From assembly GCA_018350325.1 (NCBI GenBank), contig JAEVLN010000017.1:868001-932000 (forward strand): DNA of 64,000 bases, given 5' to 3'. The notes below the pieces were generated by a model that saw only the letters and a program-made list of their open reading frames with translations, was not told where the DNA came from and did not search any database. Source of the DNA: Globodera rostochiensis (Eukaryota > Nematoda > Chromadorea > Rhabditida > Heteroderidae). Numbering within the stretch: the stretch's first letter is position 1; every line of letters begins with the position of its first letter. Of this stretch, positions 1 to 10,175 are shown one piece after another. A program made the position numbers and the translations under genes.

Positions 1-147
1 TCGCAGATTTGTGTTTTTGCCGAATTTGCAAATGCCGAGGAAAGGGCCGTGCAATTAATGTGCATTAACGACATCGGCGACAGCGTCGACGTTGTAACAT
101 TGTGGCAGAGAAATTGCTATCCTGCAGCTGCATACAGAAAGCAAACA
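1..147 (+). CDS. Internal/3' coding exon of an unrecognised gene (partial)
   Basis: The plus strand is open from base 1 in the frame beginning tcg cag att (Ser-Gln-Ile-Cys-Val-Phe) and runs about 49 codons with balanced coding-like composition until the sequence reaches ACACT followed by a consensus GTAAGT donor near 150. It is probably an exon whose 5' part lies outside the window. The peptide is rich in Cys, Val and Trp and I do not recognise a family. It may be spliced to the coding block at 441-688, but the junction phase cannot be fixed because the donor region is tandemly repeated. Confidence 0.35.
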
Positions 148-306
148 CTGTAAGTACGGTAAGTCGTCGCCTAAGGAGTCAAACACTGTAAGTACAGTAA
201 GTCGTCGCCTAAGGGATCAAACACTGTAAGTACGGTAAGTCGTCGCCTAAGGAGTCAAACACTGTAAGTACAGTAAGTCGTCGCCTAAGGGATCAAACAC
301 TGTAAC
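143..306 (+). repeat. 39-bp tandem repeat carrying duplicated splice-donor motifs
   Basis: About four copies of a 38-39-bp unit follow each other directly. Each unit begins AAACACTGTAAGTAC and continues GGTAAGTCGTCGCCTAAG. Two unit variants alternate (GTACGG with AGGAGTC; GTACAG with AGGGATC), suggesting duplication of a dimer. Each unit has two GTAAGT hexamers, so a run of 5' splice-site-like motifs sits immediately after the coding exon that ends near 147. Confidence 0.85.
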
Positions 307-312
307 GGTAAT

Positions 313-373
313 TAGGTTGGCCGAGACCGGTAAATTGCCAGTTTTTGGAATGCCGGTCCTGGCCAACTCTAAT
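313..373. mobile_element. Small MITE-like palindrome with TAG(A)G...CTCTA ends
   Basis: The stretch starts TAGGTTGGCCGAGACCGG and ends with its approximate reverse complement CCGGTCCTGGCCAACTCTA. Sequences ending in the same GGCCAACTCTA recur near 36320-36331 and 36948-36966, and inverted at 52764. This is one member of a dispersed G/C-rich palindromic family. No clear target duplication is seen here, so element status is inferred from terminal symmetry and dispersion. Confidence 0.45.
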
Positions 374-434
374 TCTGCCTAAAATAACCCGGGCTTTATT
401 TTGTCGTTTCGGGTCTTATCGGAAATTGTTTTTT

Positions 435-688
435 CTTTGCACAGTTTCTGCACCTCAGCCGAAATATTTTGGCACCAAGCCAATGAGCGCCTCGCCGAGG
501 CGCAATTCAACGCGCTATGGCCCGAGCAGCGGCATGCGGACCCGTGGATTGTGCTGAACGAGCTCAGCCTGTCCAGCGTGCAGCGGTACTCGCTCGTGCT
601 GGACCAAGTCGTGTGCCTGTGGTACCGCGGGCCGGGCCACGATCGTGCGCAATGCGGGCGATGCGAGTACGAGCCGACGCACTGTTGA
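435..688 (+). CDS. C-terminal coding block of an unrecognised protein
   Basis: From a pyrimidine-rich acceptor (tttgcacag near 440), the plus strand is open to a TGA at 686-688. It is markedly GC-rich at third codon positions compared with its AT-rich surroundings, which argues for real coding sequence. The encoded stretch (FWHQANERLAEAQFNALWPE...) ends in a Cys/His-containing tail, CLWYRGPGHDRAQCGRCEY, with a spacing loosely like a zinc knuckle. No family is recognised. It is likely the last exon of the gene whose earlier exon lies at 1-147, with the repeat and MITE-like sequence in the intervening intron; this link is inferred from order and strand only. Confidence 0.4.
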
Positions 689-1337
689 AATAGAGCAAAT
701 GCCAAACAGCCAAAGATTCTGAAAACTGCGCGAGACTGGCTATGCCTGTTGGACTTTACCCGGTCTTTACTCTCACTCTCGACCACTAACTACCGTCATT
801 CCTCTTAATTAGACTGAAAATCATTCGAAATTTTTTATTAATCTTTCAAGACCATGCATTTTTATTATTTATTTATTTATTTATTTATTCCAATTATTTG
901 TCTTTTTAAATAATTGTTAAGCACTTATTTTACGAGTCTTGGGAATTTTGTCAAATATTTATCTTTTAACAAATAAATTTATAATGAAACTTTTGCGACC
1001 AAATATCAAATAAAGTGGGTTGCCATTCCCCGGATGATCAGTGACCGATTGGGGATCGGCGGGTAAAGCGAGGAATGTGGACAAAGAATTCGGTGTGCAA
1101 CTCGAACTTGCGGTTTTTTCCTAGGGCAGAATAATTAATTTCCCCTCGGGGGCAAAGGCAATGATTAAATATGGGGCAAGACGTTGAAATCAAAAGTGCT
1201 TCCTCACAATAATTTAGCTTTAAATTTATTACGGACAATGTCAACAATTCAGACAGCAAATCTCTAATCGTTGTAAAAATAATCGTTTCGTTTGATTATT
1301 GCAAATAAAAAAAGAGTTTTAAAATAAATAAAATGTT
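689..1337. other. Intergenic, no gene seen
   Basis: AT-rich sequence with an ATTTATTT run near 866-890 and aataaa signals near 971 and 1010. Open frames here are short and lack coding composition. This probably holds the 3' flanks of the convergent genes on either side. Confidence 0.5.
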
Positions 1338-1694
1338 TCAAAGGGCCGTTATCACTGAGGCGGCCAAAGTGTCCGCCAGCGTCGTTTTGTTTGTGCCCGC
1401 CGCCTTCTCCGTAAACTGCGCGACTTTTTTGTCCAACAATTCTTTGTAACATTTTGGGCAAAAGCCTTCGGAGGCCGTTTGGCCGATTAAGCCGCATTTG
1501 TTACGGCACGGCGTTGCACCAATGCCAATGGGCCGTTGGTCGGCAGCGGACTTTGCGGCTTCAGAGGCCAAAGGGGACCCGCCGACTTCTTTAAATAGGG
1601 GAGAAGCGGCCACTGAATTTAAAGAAAAATTATTGGAATTTAATGTTTTATTATTTATTAACAAATTTAATATTTTGATAAATATGCCAACCAT
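1338..1694 (-). CDS. Small A20-type zinc-finger protein lacking an AN1 domain
   Basis: A 118-residue single-exon frame starts at the ATG at 1694 and stops at 1338. Residues about 71-91 carry the A20 zinc-finger pattern C-x3-C-x11-C-x2-C (CRNKC...GFCPKCY). In the ZFAND5/6-like family, A20 fingers bind ubiquitin and usually precede a C-terminal AN1 finger; none is visible here. The ATG lies just after tttcatttcag, a strong 3' splice site suited to spliced-leader addition, which supports this start. The N-terminus (MVGIFIKILNLLINNK) has a short hydrophobic stretch and could be a weak signal peptide or simply divergent. The A20 call is strong. Completeness of the gene and any secretion are uncertain. 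Confidence 0.65.
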   Translation of the reverse strand: MVGIFIKILNLLINNKTLNSNNFSLNSVAASPLFKEVGGSPLASEAAKSAADQRPIGIGATPCRNKCGLIGQTASEGFCPKCYKELLDKKVAQFTEKAAGTNKTTLADTLAASVITAL

Positions 1695-1734
1695 TCTTAA
1701 AATAAGCGATGACTGAAATGAAAAGAACAAAGCG

Positions 1735-2425
1735 CAACGAAATCATTTTGTGAGTCCGATTTAATAAATGCTAAAATTATATTAAAACCTTTTCAATTTA
1801 AGAGACTCATAATTAAGAATATTAAGATATATTTTAAAAATTTTATGTTTAAATATTCAATTTAAAAGTTAGAAAAAAAATTTAATAATAAAAATCATTT
1901 GAATCCAAATGCATATTAATGTTATGTTGAATTTCTTTCTGTATTTATAAGCGAATGAATGTTTTTTGTTTATTTATTTTGCATTTATTGTGGTATTTGT
2001 TGACGTCCAAACGACGCATTGTTTTCAAATATCAAACAAAGGGTTTTTGTGTTGGTATTATTCATAATATTAAATCCTTTTTTTATGTTTTATGTCCTGA
2101 ATTATTTACATAATCATATTATTATTAGGGAGCTGATTTTTTTGGCATTTGCCTGTTTTTTTAAATCGAAAAAAAAATTTAAAAAATTTTTAGAAATTGT
2201 TTACTCTCCCATAGATGCTCAACGAAAGTCATAAAAAACGGGAAATCCTGGTCTCTGTTTTTCCATTATCAGGAATGTTTTTGCTAGCCGTCAGCAGCGC
2301 AAAAAAGACATCGTCGTTGGCATTATCAATTTTAAAAACATTAATTACCTGGCCATTTCTGTACCCATGACTTGAATTTGTTCATGACTTCCTGCCAATT
2401 TCCTTCCTTCTGTTGATGACAGTCG
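1735..2425. other. AT-rich intergenic region, no gene seen
   Basis: Very AT-rich sequence upstream of the A20 gene. The only longer frame (2019-2234, plus) has low-complexity hydrophobic composition and no recognisable motif, so no gene is called. Confidence 0.45.
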
Positions 2426-2430
2426 TCTGA

Positions 2431-3045
2431 TGGCATTGTGAAAGCATAATCATTTGATTTAAAGTAAGCATTTAACTTAATGGCTAAGGCATCCCCCCCC
2501 GGGGGCCGTTGTGAAAGCATAATCATTTGATTTAAAGTAAGCATTTAACTTAATGGCTAAGGCATCCCCCCCCCCCCGGGGGCCGTTGTGAAAGCATAAT
2601 CATTTGATTTAAAGTAAGCATTTAACTTAATGGCTAAGGCATCCCCCCCCCCGGTGGCCGTTGTGAAAGCATAATCATTTGATTTAAAGTAAGCATTTAA
2701 CTTAATGGCTAAGGCATCCCCCCCCCGGGGGCCGTTGTGAAAGCATAATCATTTGATTTAAAGTAAGCATTTAACTTAATGGCTAAGGCATCCCCCCCCG
2801 GAGGCCGTTGTGAAAGCATAATCATTTGATTTAATGGGTAAGGCATCCCCCCCCCCGGGGGCCGTTGTGAAAGCATAATCATTTGATTTAAAGTAAGCAT
2901 TTAACTTAATGGCTAAGGCATCCCCCCCCGGAGGCCGTTGTGAAAGCATAATCATTTGATTTAATGGGTAAGGCATCCCCCCCCCCGGAGGCCGTTGTGA
3001 AAGCATAATCATTTGATTTAATGGGTAAAGCATCCCCCCCCCCGA
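2431..3045. repeat. Minisatellite, 9 copies of a 54-75-bp unit with poly-C
   Basis: The unit runs gccgttgtgaaagcataatc, then a middle section, then aaggcatc and a run of 7-12 C before CCGGGGG or CCGGAGG. Nine copies are present (first near 2431, last ending near 3045). Two length classes exist: a long unit containing aagtaagcatttaactt, and a short unit lacking that segment, the latter confined to the 3' half of the array. The C-run varies from copy to copy, which suggests slippage. Confidence 0.9.
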
Positions 3046-3312
3046 CTTCCAACGTCTGGGGGCCGCCGGTTGATGCTTAAAACTTCAGCTGGAAATAAAG
3101 TCGATGGATGGCACGCGAATGGTCGGCCTCCCCACCACTCAGCTGGTTGGAATAGGGCCAGAAATTATTGCATGTGAATTTAACCATCCCCACCCGATTT
3201 TGTGCGAGGCGTTCATCAACGCAATCGACGGCATAAAAGGGGAGGCTAATTAGAGGAAAACTCATTTATTTAGCAATAAACATTATTTGCATAAATCACT
3301 AATTATATAATA

Positions 3313-4686
3313 ATGAAAACAATTATTTTTGTTTTTCTGCTCGTCGTTTCACTGTCCATTGAGAATACAGTAGCCCCGTTATCTCCAAATTACGGTGATT
3401 TGCTGCTATTCAAATTAACAAATAAATCTTTTCTTTATTTTATCATTTTTATTTAGTGAATAATTTCCAAATGCCCATTAATTCCGGTGGCGCCAATATT
3501 GTGGAACAAAATTTGTCAACTCCACAAAACTCAAAAATGGCATTGGGGCGCCGCAAATTATCAAATGAAAACCTAAGTAATTTAAATATTCTAACAAATT
3601 AAATCATTCCCTATTTTTTAATTTATTTAGTATTGCCGAAGAAATTTGAAAATGGCGAAAGCAAAAGGAAAGTTTCTGTGCCATTAGAGCAAATTGCTAC
3701 TGAACAAAATTCGTCTTCAATGGCCAAAAATGTGCCCGAAACTTTTCTGCAAAATTCGCTGCCGTTTTGTCAAAAGGAAAATTCATTTGGCCAATATTTG
3801 GCGGAACTTTTTAATTATTATCTTTCTGCGGGATTTCCCGTCCCACCGAATGCAATTGCAAAGATTTTGTTGCGCATGAGAAAGGCTTTGGAATTTTATT
3901 TTTTAAAAAGAAAAAACAATTCTCTATTTTTAATGGAGCTACCGTATCCTTTAACATTGGAAAACTTTCGTGTCGATAAAACTTTGCACGATTCTTCCGG
4001 GATGAGCGGAAGTGTAAACATTAGCTTCGTTGCAGAATGCAAAGTTTGCAACATAAATGATTTGACGTTGAACCGATTGTTTACGATGAGTCCGCAACAA
4101 ATATCGGTAAGATTTTTTTATTAATAATTTTTATTGTTTAATTTTTTTTTAATTGATATTAAAGGAAATGCGATTAAAGTCCGACAAATCTGACATTGAT
4201 TGGTTTTTTGGAAGTGTACTTCATCTGTTGCTATACCAAACATATCCCCTCGAGCAATGGATGCTTCGGAATAACCACCAATTTGGAGGAGATTTGACAA
4301 AATTACCGGTGTTTTTATATTTTATTTTGATTTGGCTTATTGAAATTGTAAATTTAATTTAATTCATTTTAATTTTATGCTTTTTCAAATTTTGCAGAAT
4401 TTTGAGTTTGTTTATATGTCCAAACTCCAAGAAAGCGTCAAAGAATTGCTGGAGTCTGAAGGGCAGCTCCAAATTCGCAATGACTTACCACGCGGCTTCC
4501 AAAAACAATATGCTTTTTTAGGCCAAATAATGAAGGCATTTATTTATTTATTCAAAATAATTCTAATTTTAAATAATTGGAGTTAATTTAAAAACAAAAT
4601 TTCCTCAGAATGCTCTTCAAACATACTCTGACACGAGAACCTATGACGAGAATCAAAAAATGCTGAAATTGGCTTCGGAATTTTAA
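3313..4686 (+). CDS. Novel secreted protein, 345 aa, 6 exons, one GC-AG intron
   Basis: The ATG at 3313 opens a hydrophobic N-terminus (MKTIIFVFLLVVSLSI) typical of a signal peptide. I assemble six exons: 3313-3394, 3457-3576, 3631-4106, 4165-4308, 4398-4535 and 4609-4686. Their lengths sum to 1038 nt (345 codons plus TAA) with every junction in phase. All introns are short GT-AG except the last (4536-4608), whose donor is AAG|GC. The mature protein has a polar, Asn/Gln/Ser-rich start followed by a denser helical-looking region (residues about 120-345) with Cys pairs such as AECKVCN. I recognise no domain. A polyadenylation-like AATAAA overlaps the stop codon region. In a plant-parasitic nematode such a protein would be a candidate effector, but only its secretion signal is visible. 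Confidence 0.7.
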
Positions 4687-4972
4687 ATAAAATTGCTATT
4701 ATTTTACATGAATATTTGTAGTGTTCGTTAAGTATAAGGACTTTCATTTCATTATTTTCAACAATTTTGTAATAAAATCAGAGACTCCCACTCCCTCCTT
4801 TTTGAATGTTTATATTTTAGATGTTGCTCATCTATTCGCTTAAATAAAAGTCAAAAGTTTATGACAAATTGACTAAAACTTCGGTAGAACAAATGACAAA
4901 AAAAAAGTTCCATTCTGCCACGGTGTTTTGTTCTACACTAATTTTATGATCGTTAGCTTTGATCATTTCCCT

Positions 4973-5213
4973 TCACCACTTTCTCTGATCAAAAGACTTA
5001 AATTGCCTTTTCCCTTGGCTTAATTCGGCATTTTTGCTTTTCTGCCGTTGAGGCGAATTAATTGCGTCCACGGGCAAAACCTTTAAAACCGAGAGGGCAA
5101 ATTTCCTTCCGCCCCCCGCTGAATTCATCTGAAAATTTCGGAAAAAGTTTGCCGTGAAAAGGAAAAGTTCCATCCGTGCCAATGACTCGCCCATGCAAAT
5201 TCTGTTCAAATTG
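4973..5213 (-). pseudogene. Orphan last exon of a cytochrome P450
   Basis: On the minus strand, after the acceptor ttgaacag at about 5214, the sequence encodes ICMGESLARMELFLFTANFF and continues to a stop at 4973. This is the P450 heme-binding region (Arg-Ile-Cys-x-Gly-Glu-x-Leu-Ala-Arg), with the cysteine thiolate ligand preserved, followed by the usual C-terminal strand segment. The Phe-Gly-Gly half of the motif and all upstream P450 exons are missing from the adjacent 700 bases on this strand, where only AT-rich sequence is seen. It is best read as a relict exon, or as the end of a gene with a very distant upstream exon. Confidence 0.6.
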
Positions 5214-5239
5214 TTCAAATGTTTAGCCAAAAACATTCG

Positions 5240-5900
5240 CGCACTATTGGGGAGAGATGGGGAAATGTTTGAAATGATTAATGAAAAAAAAAATTAAAGA
5301 TTTTTTTTACAATTAAGTTTTACACTAAAATTCGTTTTTTAATTTTTCTGTATACAATTTATGCAATTATACTTAAAAATCAACAAAAAAAGCATCAAAT
5401 ATATCGAATAGAAAATATGTTACGATTTCTTATGTTTTAGTGCCTTTTTATATTTGCGTGTTCATTTTAATAAAAAGAAAAGAAAAATTATTATAATTAA
5501 AAATATATAAATTAAACTTCCGATTCCCAGGACGTCTCCGGAATAAATAAAATGAATTCATTCTGAGGCCTTTACCCCAAAATGTTGAGTATTAAATGTA
5601 AGATTAATGTGAACATTTTATAAATGTTACGCATTCATTTCAATTAACTCAAATTTTAAAATATTGTGAAAAATTTGAAAAAAATGAAAATTAATAAAAT
5701 AATTATTTATTTTTTTCTAATTTAAAAAAATAAGTGAATGGATGGCGTGCCGCCTTCAATTTGTTATGGTTGCTCTAAATGAATTATACGAATTTTCCAA
5801 TATTTTGACCACCCATAAATTTGATAAGTCTCTGAAAAGAACGCTTCAGGGGTTGTAAGTTTGTATTTGAATTACAAATTCTCGAATTGTTCTTCACTTC
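5240..5900. other. AT-rich interval with one possible short coding stretch
   Basis: Mostly very AT-rich. On the plus strand, 5733-5857 is open and encodes a plausible helix-like peptide (EWMACRLQFVMVALNELYEF...) ending before GTAAGT at 5854. It could be an exon of the receptor remnant downstream, but I cannot match it to a family. Confidence 0.3.
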
Positions 5901-5949
5901 CGCGTCTTTTAAGCTTTCAAATTACGCTTTTCCTCATCATAAATAATTT

Positions 5950-6516
5950 TCAATTCGGCAAACATTTTTTGATTGGCGCCCTCTTCCTTTCGATTGGCAT
6001 AATTTGTGAGGGATTTGTTGAATATGGAATAAATTTATTATGAATTTAGGAGCCGCTTTTTGATGATTTTTAAATTTATTATGCTTTAGGTGCTGTACAT
6101 CCCATGCATTGTCGCCATCCGAAAGCACATGGACAGCAGTTGTTTTAAGGAACTGTTTGTTTACAGATTTAATCCTATTAAGGCGGTTAAAACGCCGCAG
6201 GCGGGGCCATAAAGAGCCAATAAAAGATTTCCTTTGATGTGTGACCGCGCCGCGGGTCGTGGGTTCGATTCCCGCCCGGGGGTTACCATTTAGGCTTCTT
6301 ATCTTTTACTTAAGTGAACGGTAGTGATTTGTTCTTTTAAAATACAAAACAATTTTGAATATTCCAATTCGTTTAAGTTCATGTTCTTTATTGCCATAAC
6401 TGACATGATGAGTTTGGTGATATGTGCCATTATAACCGGATATTTCGCCATTATCGGAGCTGTCTTTTGCATTGCGTCAACTTTCATTTACATTTCCGGA
6501 GCGTTTGGGCTTGGTT
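5950..6516 (+). pseudogene. Serpentine chemoreceptor (Srt-like) remnant, interrupted by a repeat
   Basis: Three plus-strand segments resemble successive transmembrane parts of nematode serpentine receptors, closest in my judgement to class T: FGKHFLIGALFLSIGIICEG near 5958, LYIPCIVAIRKHMDSSCFK near 6091-6150, and FMFFIAITDMMSL...GYFAIIGAVFCIA near 6380-6510. The second and third segments should be separated only by a short intron. Instead a tRNA-related repeat (6175-6293) lies between them and no canonical donor follows the Cys-Phe-Lys codons. The frame ends just before a 1.4-kb minisatellite, with no later helices. It is therefore a truncated, probably dead receptor gene. The class assignment is moderate. 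Confidence 0.5.
6175..6293 (+). mobile_element. tRNA-related SINE-like element, copy 1
   Basis: It starts near aaggcggttaaaacgccgcaggcgggg and ends gggttcgattcccgcccgggggttaccattt. The 3' half contains a good B-box (GGTTCGATTCC) and a T-arm-like GTGGG/CCCGC stem, but there is no complete cloverleaf. The same head (cggttaaaacgcc) and tail (gttaccattt) flank the copy at 62045-62155, and a rearranged minus-strand copy lies near 37083-37425. This dispersion points to a tRNA-derived SINE rather than a functional tRNA. Confidence 0.55.
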
Positions 6517-6629
6517 AATTAATATTCGAATATTTTAAATTTATTCATTAATCTTAAACAGCTATAATATGTAATTGTTGTTGTTGTGTTGTTGTTGTTC
6601 AGTCGACGATTTGGACGGCATGACAGTAA

Positions 6630-8048
6630 GCCGGTTTGAATCCAGACCGGTTCAAACCCAAACCGGATTGAATCCAGACCGGTTTGAATCCAGACCGGTT
6701 CAAACCCAAACCGGATTGAATCCAGACCGGTTTGAATCCAGACCGTTTTGAATCCAGACCGGTTTGAATCCAGACCGGTTTGAATCCAGACCGGTTCAAA
6801 CACAAACCGGATTGAATCCAGACCGGTTTGAATCCAGACCGGTTTGAATCCAGACCGGTTCAAACACAAACCGGATTGAATCCAGACCGGTTTGAATCCA
6901 GACCGGTTTGAATCCAGACCGGTTCAAACCCAAAATCCAGACCGGTTTGAATCCAGACCGGTTTGAATCCAGACCGGTTTGAATCCAGACCGGTTTGAAT
7001 CCAGTCCGTTTTGAATCCAGACCGGTTCAAACCCAAACCGGATTGAATCCAGACCGGTTCAAACCCAAACCGGATTGAATCCAAACCGGATTGAATCCAG
7101 ACCGGTTCAAACCCAAACCGGATTGAATCCAGACCGGTTTGAATCCAGACCGGTTTGAATCCAGTCCGTTTTGAATCCAGACCGGTTCAAACCCAAACCG
7201 GATTGAATCCAGACCGGTTCAAACCCAAACCGGATTGAATCCAGACCGGTTTGAATCCAGACCGGTTTGAATCCAGACCGGTTCAAACCCAAACCGGATT
7301 GAATCCAGACCGGTTTGAATCCAGACCGGTTTGAATCCAGACCGGTTCAAACCCAAACCGGATTGAATCCAGACCGGTTTGAATCCAGACCGGTTTGATT
7401 CCAGACCGGTTTGAATCGAGACCGGTTTCAATCCAGACCGTTTTGAATCCAGACCGGTTTGAATCCAGACCGGTTCAAACACAAACCGGATTGAATCCAG
7501 ACCGGTTTGAATCCAGACCGGTTTGAATCCAGACCGGTTTGAATCCAGACCGGTTTGAATCAGACCGATTTGAATCCAGACCGGTTTGAATCCAGACCGG
7601 TTTGAATCCAGACCGGTTCAAACCCAAACCGGATTGAATCCAGACCGGTTTGAATCCAGACCGGTTTGAATCCAGACCGGTTTGAATCCAGTCCGTTTTG
7701 AATCCAGACCGGTTCAAACCCAAACCGGATTGAATCCAGACCGGTTCAAACCCAAACCGGATTGAATCCAGACCGGTTTGAATCCAGACCGGTTTGAATC
7801 CAGACCGGTTTGAATCCAGACCGGATTGAATCCAGACCGGTTTGAATCCAGACCGGTTTGAATCCAGACCGGTTCAAACCCAAACCGGTTTGAATCCAGA
7901 CCGGTTCAAACCCAAACCGTTTTGAATCCAGACCGGTTTGAATCCAGACCGGATTGAATCCAGACCCGGTTTGAATCCAGACCGGTTTGAATCCAGACCG
8001 GTTTGAATCCAGACCGGTTCAAACCCAAACCGGATTGAATCCAGACCG
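6630..8048. repeat. 1.4-kb minisatellite of 15-bp GAATCCAGACCGGTT units
   Basis: Roughly 90 units of a 15-16-bp motif, gaatccagaccggttt, alternate with the variant caaacccaaaccggatt. Because CCGGTTTGAA and TTCAAACCGG are inverted versions of each other, the array is full of potential short hairpins. A higher-order period of about 45-60 bp (two or three plain units plus one inverted unit) recurs through the array. The stop-poor frames inside it are consequences of the repeat length and are not genes. Confidence 0.95.
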
Positions 8049-8074
8049 TTCGCAAAATTTGTTTAAAATATTTA

Positions 8075-8280
8075 AAATTTTAATTGATTTTTTGAAGGTA
8101 TGCCGCCATTCATTTATCTGTTTCTGAACAAAACTGTTCGGCAAAATGTATTCGAAATGCTTTTCCATGCGCTTTTGCATTTGAACCCATGGAAACGTTT
8201 CTCGGCCGCTGCTTCTGCCCACGGCTCTTCTGCCGTTGCCCCACTCCGATTTTGATGATTTGTCTTTAAATGCGAATATT
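8075..8280 (-). other. Possible coding exon, function unknown
   Basis: The minus strand is open from about 8280 to 8060 and encodes a stretch rich in Lys, Glu and aromatic residues (ETFPWVQMQKRMEKHFEYIL). Its third-position composition is more coding-like than the adjacent satellite or AT-rich flank. No start, splice boundary or family can be fixed. It may be the last surviving exon of a gene truncated by expansion of the neighbouring minisatellite. Confidence 0.25.
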
Positions 8281-9355
8281 GCATAAACATTTAACTAAGG
8301 GGTCGCATTTTCCAAAACAAGACACATAAAGACAAAAATAAGATTTTAGGGGTCTGAAATAAAAACAAATTAAAAAACGTTATAAAATGTGATAAAACAT
8401 TTATTTTGGCATAAATGTGAGTTGTTGTATAGAAATCGCTGATCATATTTCTCACCAACAACAATTTTTCTCAACAATTCTTGGAGGAATGAATTTAGGA
8501 AAAATTATTCGCAAAAATGCACGTTTTTTTATTAAAAATTTTGCCACATTTTTGCTTAAGCCGCCGAGAAAAGTTTGAATTTGACTCAATTTGTTAAAGA
8601 ATTTGCTTTGACCAATTTTTCGTTTGGGCGGGTCTGAATTTAAATATTATTTAGTGAACTGAAACTCGAAAATAAGGAAAAAATAAGGACAAATCTTATA
8701 AATAAGGACATATGCGACCTCTGCTGATTAGTCCTTGCATCACATTTAAACTTTATTCTATAGGTTGAGCAAAAAATCCAATGATTTAAAAACACGTTTT
8801 TTCTAAAATAGGAAAAAACATTTTTTTAAAATAATTAAATTGTGTTAAATAATTACGATGTTTTTTGATACTTTTCTATTTAATTTACCGTAATATTTTC
8901 TATTGAAGCCAACATTATTTCTACAACGCATTTGTCCCTTTACACACCCAATGGGAGGCAATGGCAAAATTCCCTCGGGAATTCTTCCGAAAAGTGCCGA
9001 AAGTAAAGTGTCATTTCGAGAATAATGCTGCAGCTGATATTTGTAAATGATTTGACAAATGTTCATCCCCCGGGGACATATTGCATAATTCAATTAGCGC
9101 CTTTTAGGGTGCCGATTTTGCGGTCGACAGTTGTTCCCCCGAGGGGAATTGAAGGAATTTGTGCTGAATGCGGCAAAAATGATGGATTAAAATTTTGGGC
9201 GGGGCAAAAGCAATTTTTGGCACTTTCTTTGCACTGAATGGATGCAAATGCCTGAAACGGTAGCCAGAAAGCCAATTTTAGCAATTTTTAAAATGTTAAG
9301 AATTATTTTTAATATTATTTTAGTGTTTAACGTCTTCTTCCGTCAATTTCCCAAA
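8281..9355. other. Intergenic/5' region of the homeobox gene, no gene seen
   Basis: AT-rich with scattered G/C-rich islands near 8940-9230. No frame with a recognisable product was found on either strand. A 3' splice-like tattttag at 9326-9333 precedes the homeobox start and could be a spliced-leader acceptor. Confidence 0.4.
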
Positions 9356-10175
9356 ATGTTCCATTCCATCCAATCTTTAATTGGTGCAGACCAACACAAT
9401 TCTTCCAACCAAAGAATAACGGCAATTGGACACCAAAATCACAGCCAAATTCCATTGAGAGAAGGGAACAAAAATTGTGGGGACGAAGGGCATAAATTGT
9501 GCAATTTGTCCGGGTAAAAATGCATAAATCAATCGTTCACATAATCAAACATTTAAAGGGAACAAATTAAGTAATTATTCAATTAATCAGAAATTAAAAA
9601 TCTTTCGTATTTTAGCGATTTTCGGTCAACCCGTGAACACGTAAAGCATCTGAATGTGGCCAATAGCGTTTTGTCGGCGACATCAGCAGCTACTTCCCAT
9701 CAGCAATCGCTTTCAATCGATCAGCTGATGGCTTTGACTTGTAAGTGGCCAAGAAGCGTCGGCATCGATCAGATGGAACAGCTCCTTCAAATTGACATTA
9801 TTTTTTATTTTTTGGGATACTGAAAAAGCATTTGAATCAGTAATTAAACAAAAAAAAGTAAAATCTAAATTTTAAAAATGTTTAAAATATTTTAGTGTGG
9901 CACTGGCAAACTCTGAGCCGCGGCATGCGTCGTCCTCGCACGACTTTTACCTCCAACCAATTGGCCGAGTTGGAGCGCCAGTTTGCGCAGACCAAATACC
10001 TTTCTCGCCCCCGGCGCTACCAACTCGCGCGCGAACTGGCACTGAATGAAACGGTAAAAAACATTTTAACGCTTTTAATTTTGTAAATAAATTGCAGCAA
10101 ATCAAAATTTGGTTCCAAAACAGACGGATGAAACAGAAGCGAATGGCCGTGCCGACGGCACCCGAACGAAATTAA
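9356..10175 (+). CDS. Homeobox transcription factor, MNX/HB9-like, 171 aa
   Basis: Four exons (9356-9513, 9616-9740, 9896-10053, 10098-10175) join in phase to give about 171 residues. The homeodomain occupies roughly residues 105-165, beginning [19 protein letters not shown] and containing [12 protein letters not shown]; helix 3 reads [15 protein letters not shown], with the DNA-contacting Trp, Phe, Asn and Arg intact. RRPRT, TFTSxQL and KYLSRP are most like MNX/HB9 (C. elegans ceh-12), while LNET and RRMKQKR recall Hox1-type domains, so subclass is moderate. The start ATG opens [12 protein letters not shown], resembling short N-terminal repression motifs of homeoproteins. The last intron splits the homeodomain just before helix 3. 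The predicted product would be a nuclear DNA-binding regulator, probably neuronal if it is MNX. Confidence 0.8.

Noticed and set aside
143..306. CRISPR-like direct repeats
   Set aside because: Units are contiguous with no unique spacers, and the DNA is eukaryotic.
6519..7723. Several minus-strand frames encoding GFKPVWIQTGLDS repeats
   Set aside because: Translation of the 15-bp minisatellite; starts and ends depend only on the array.
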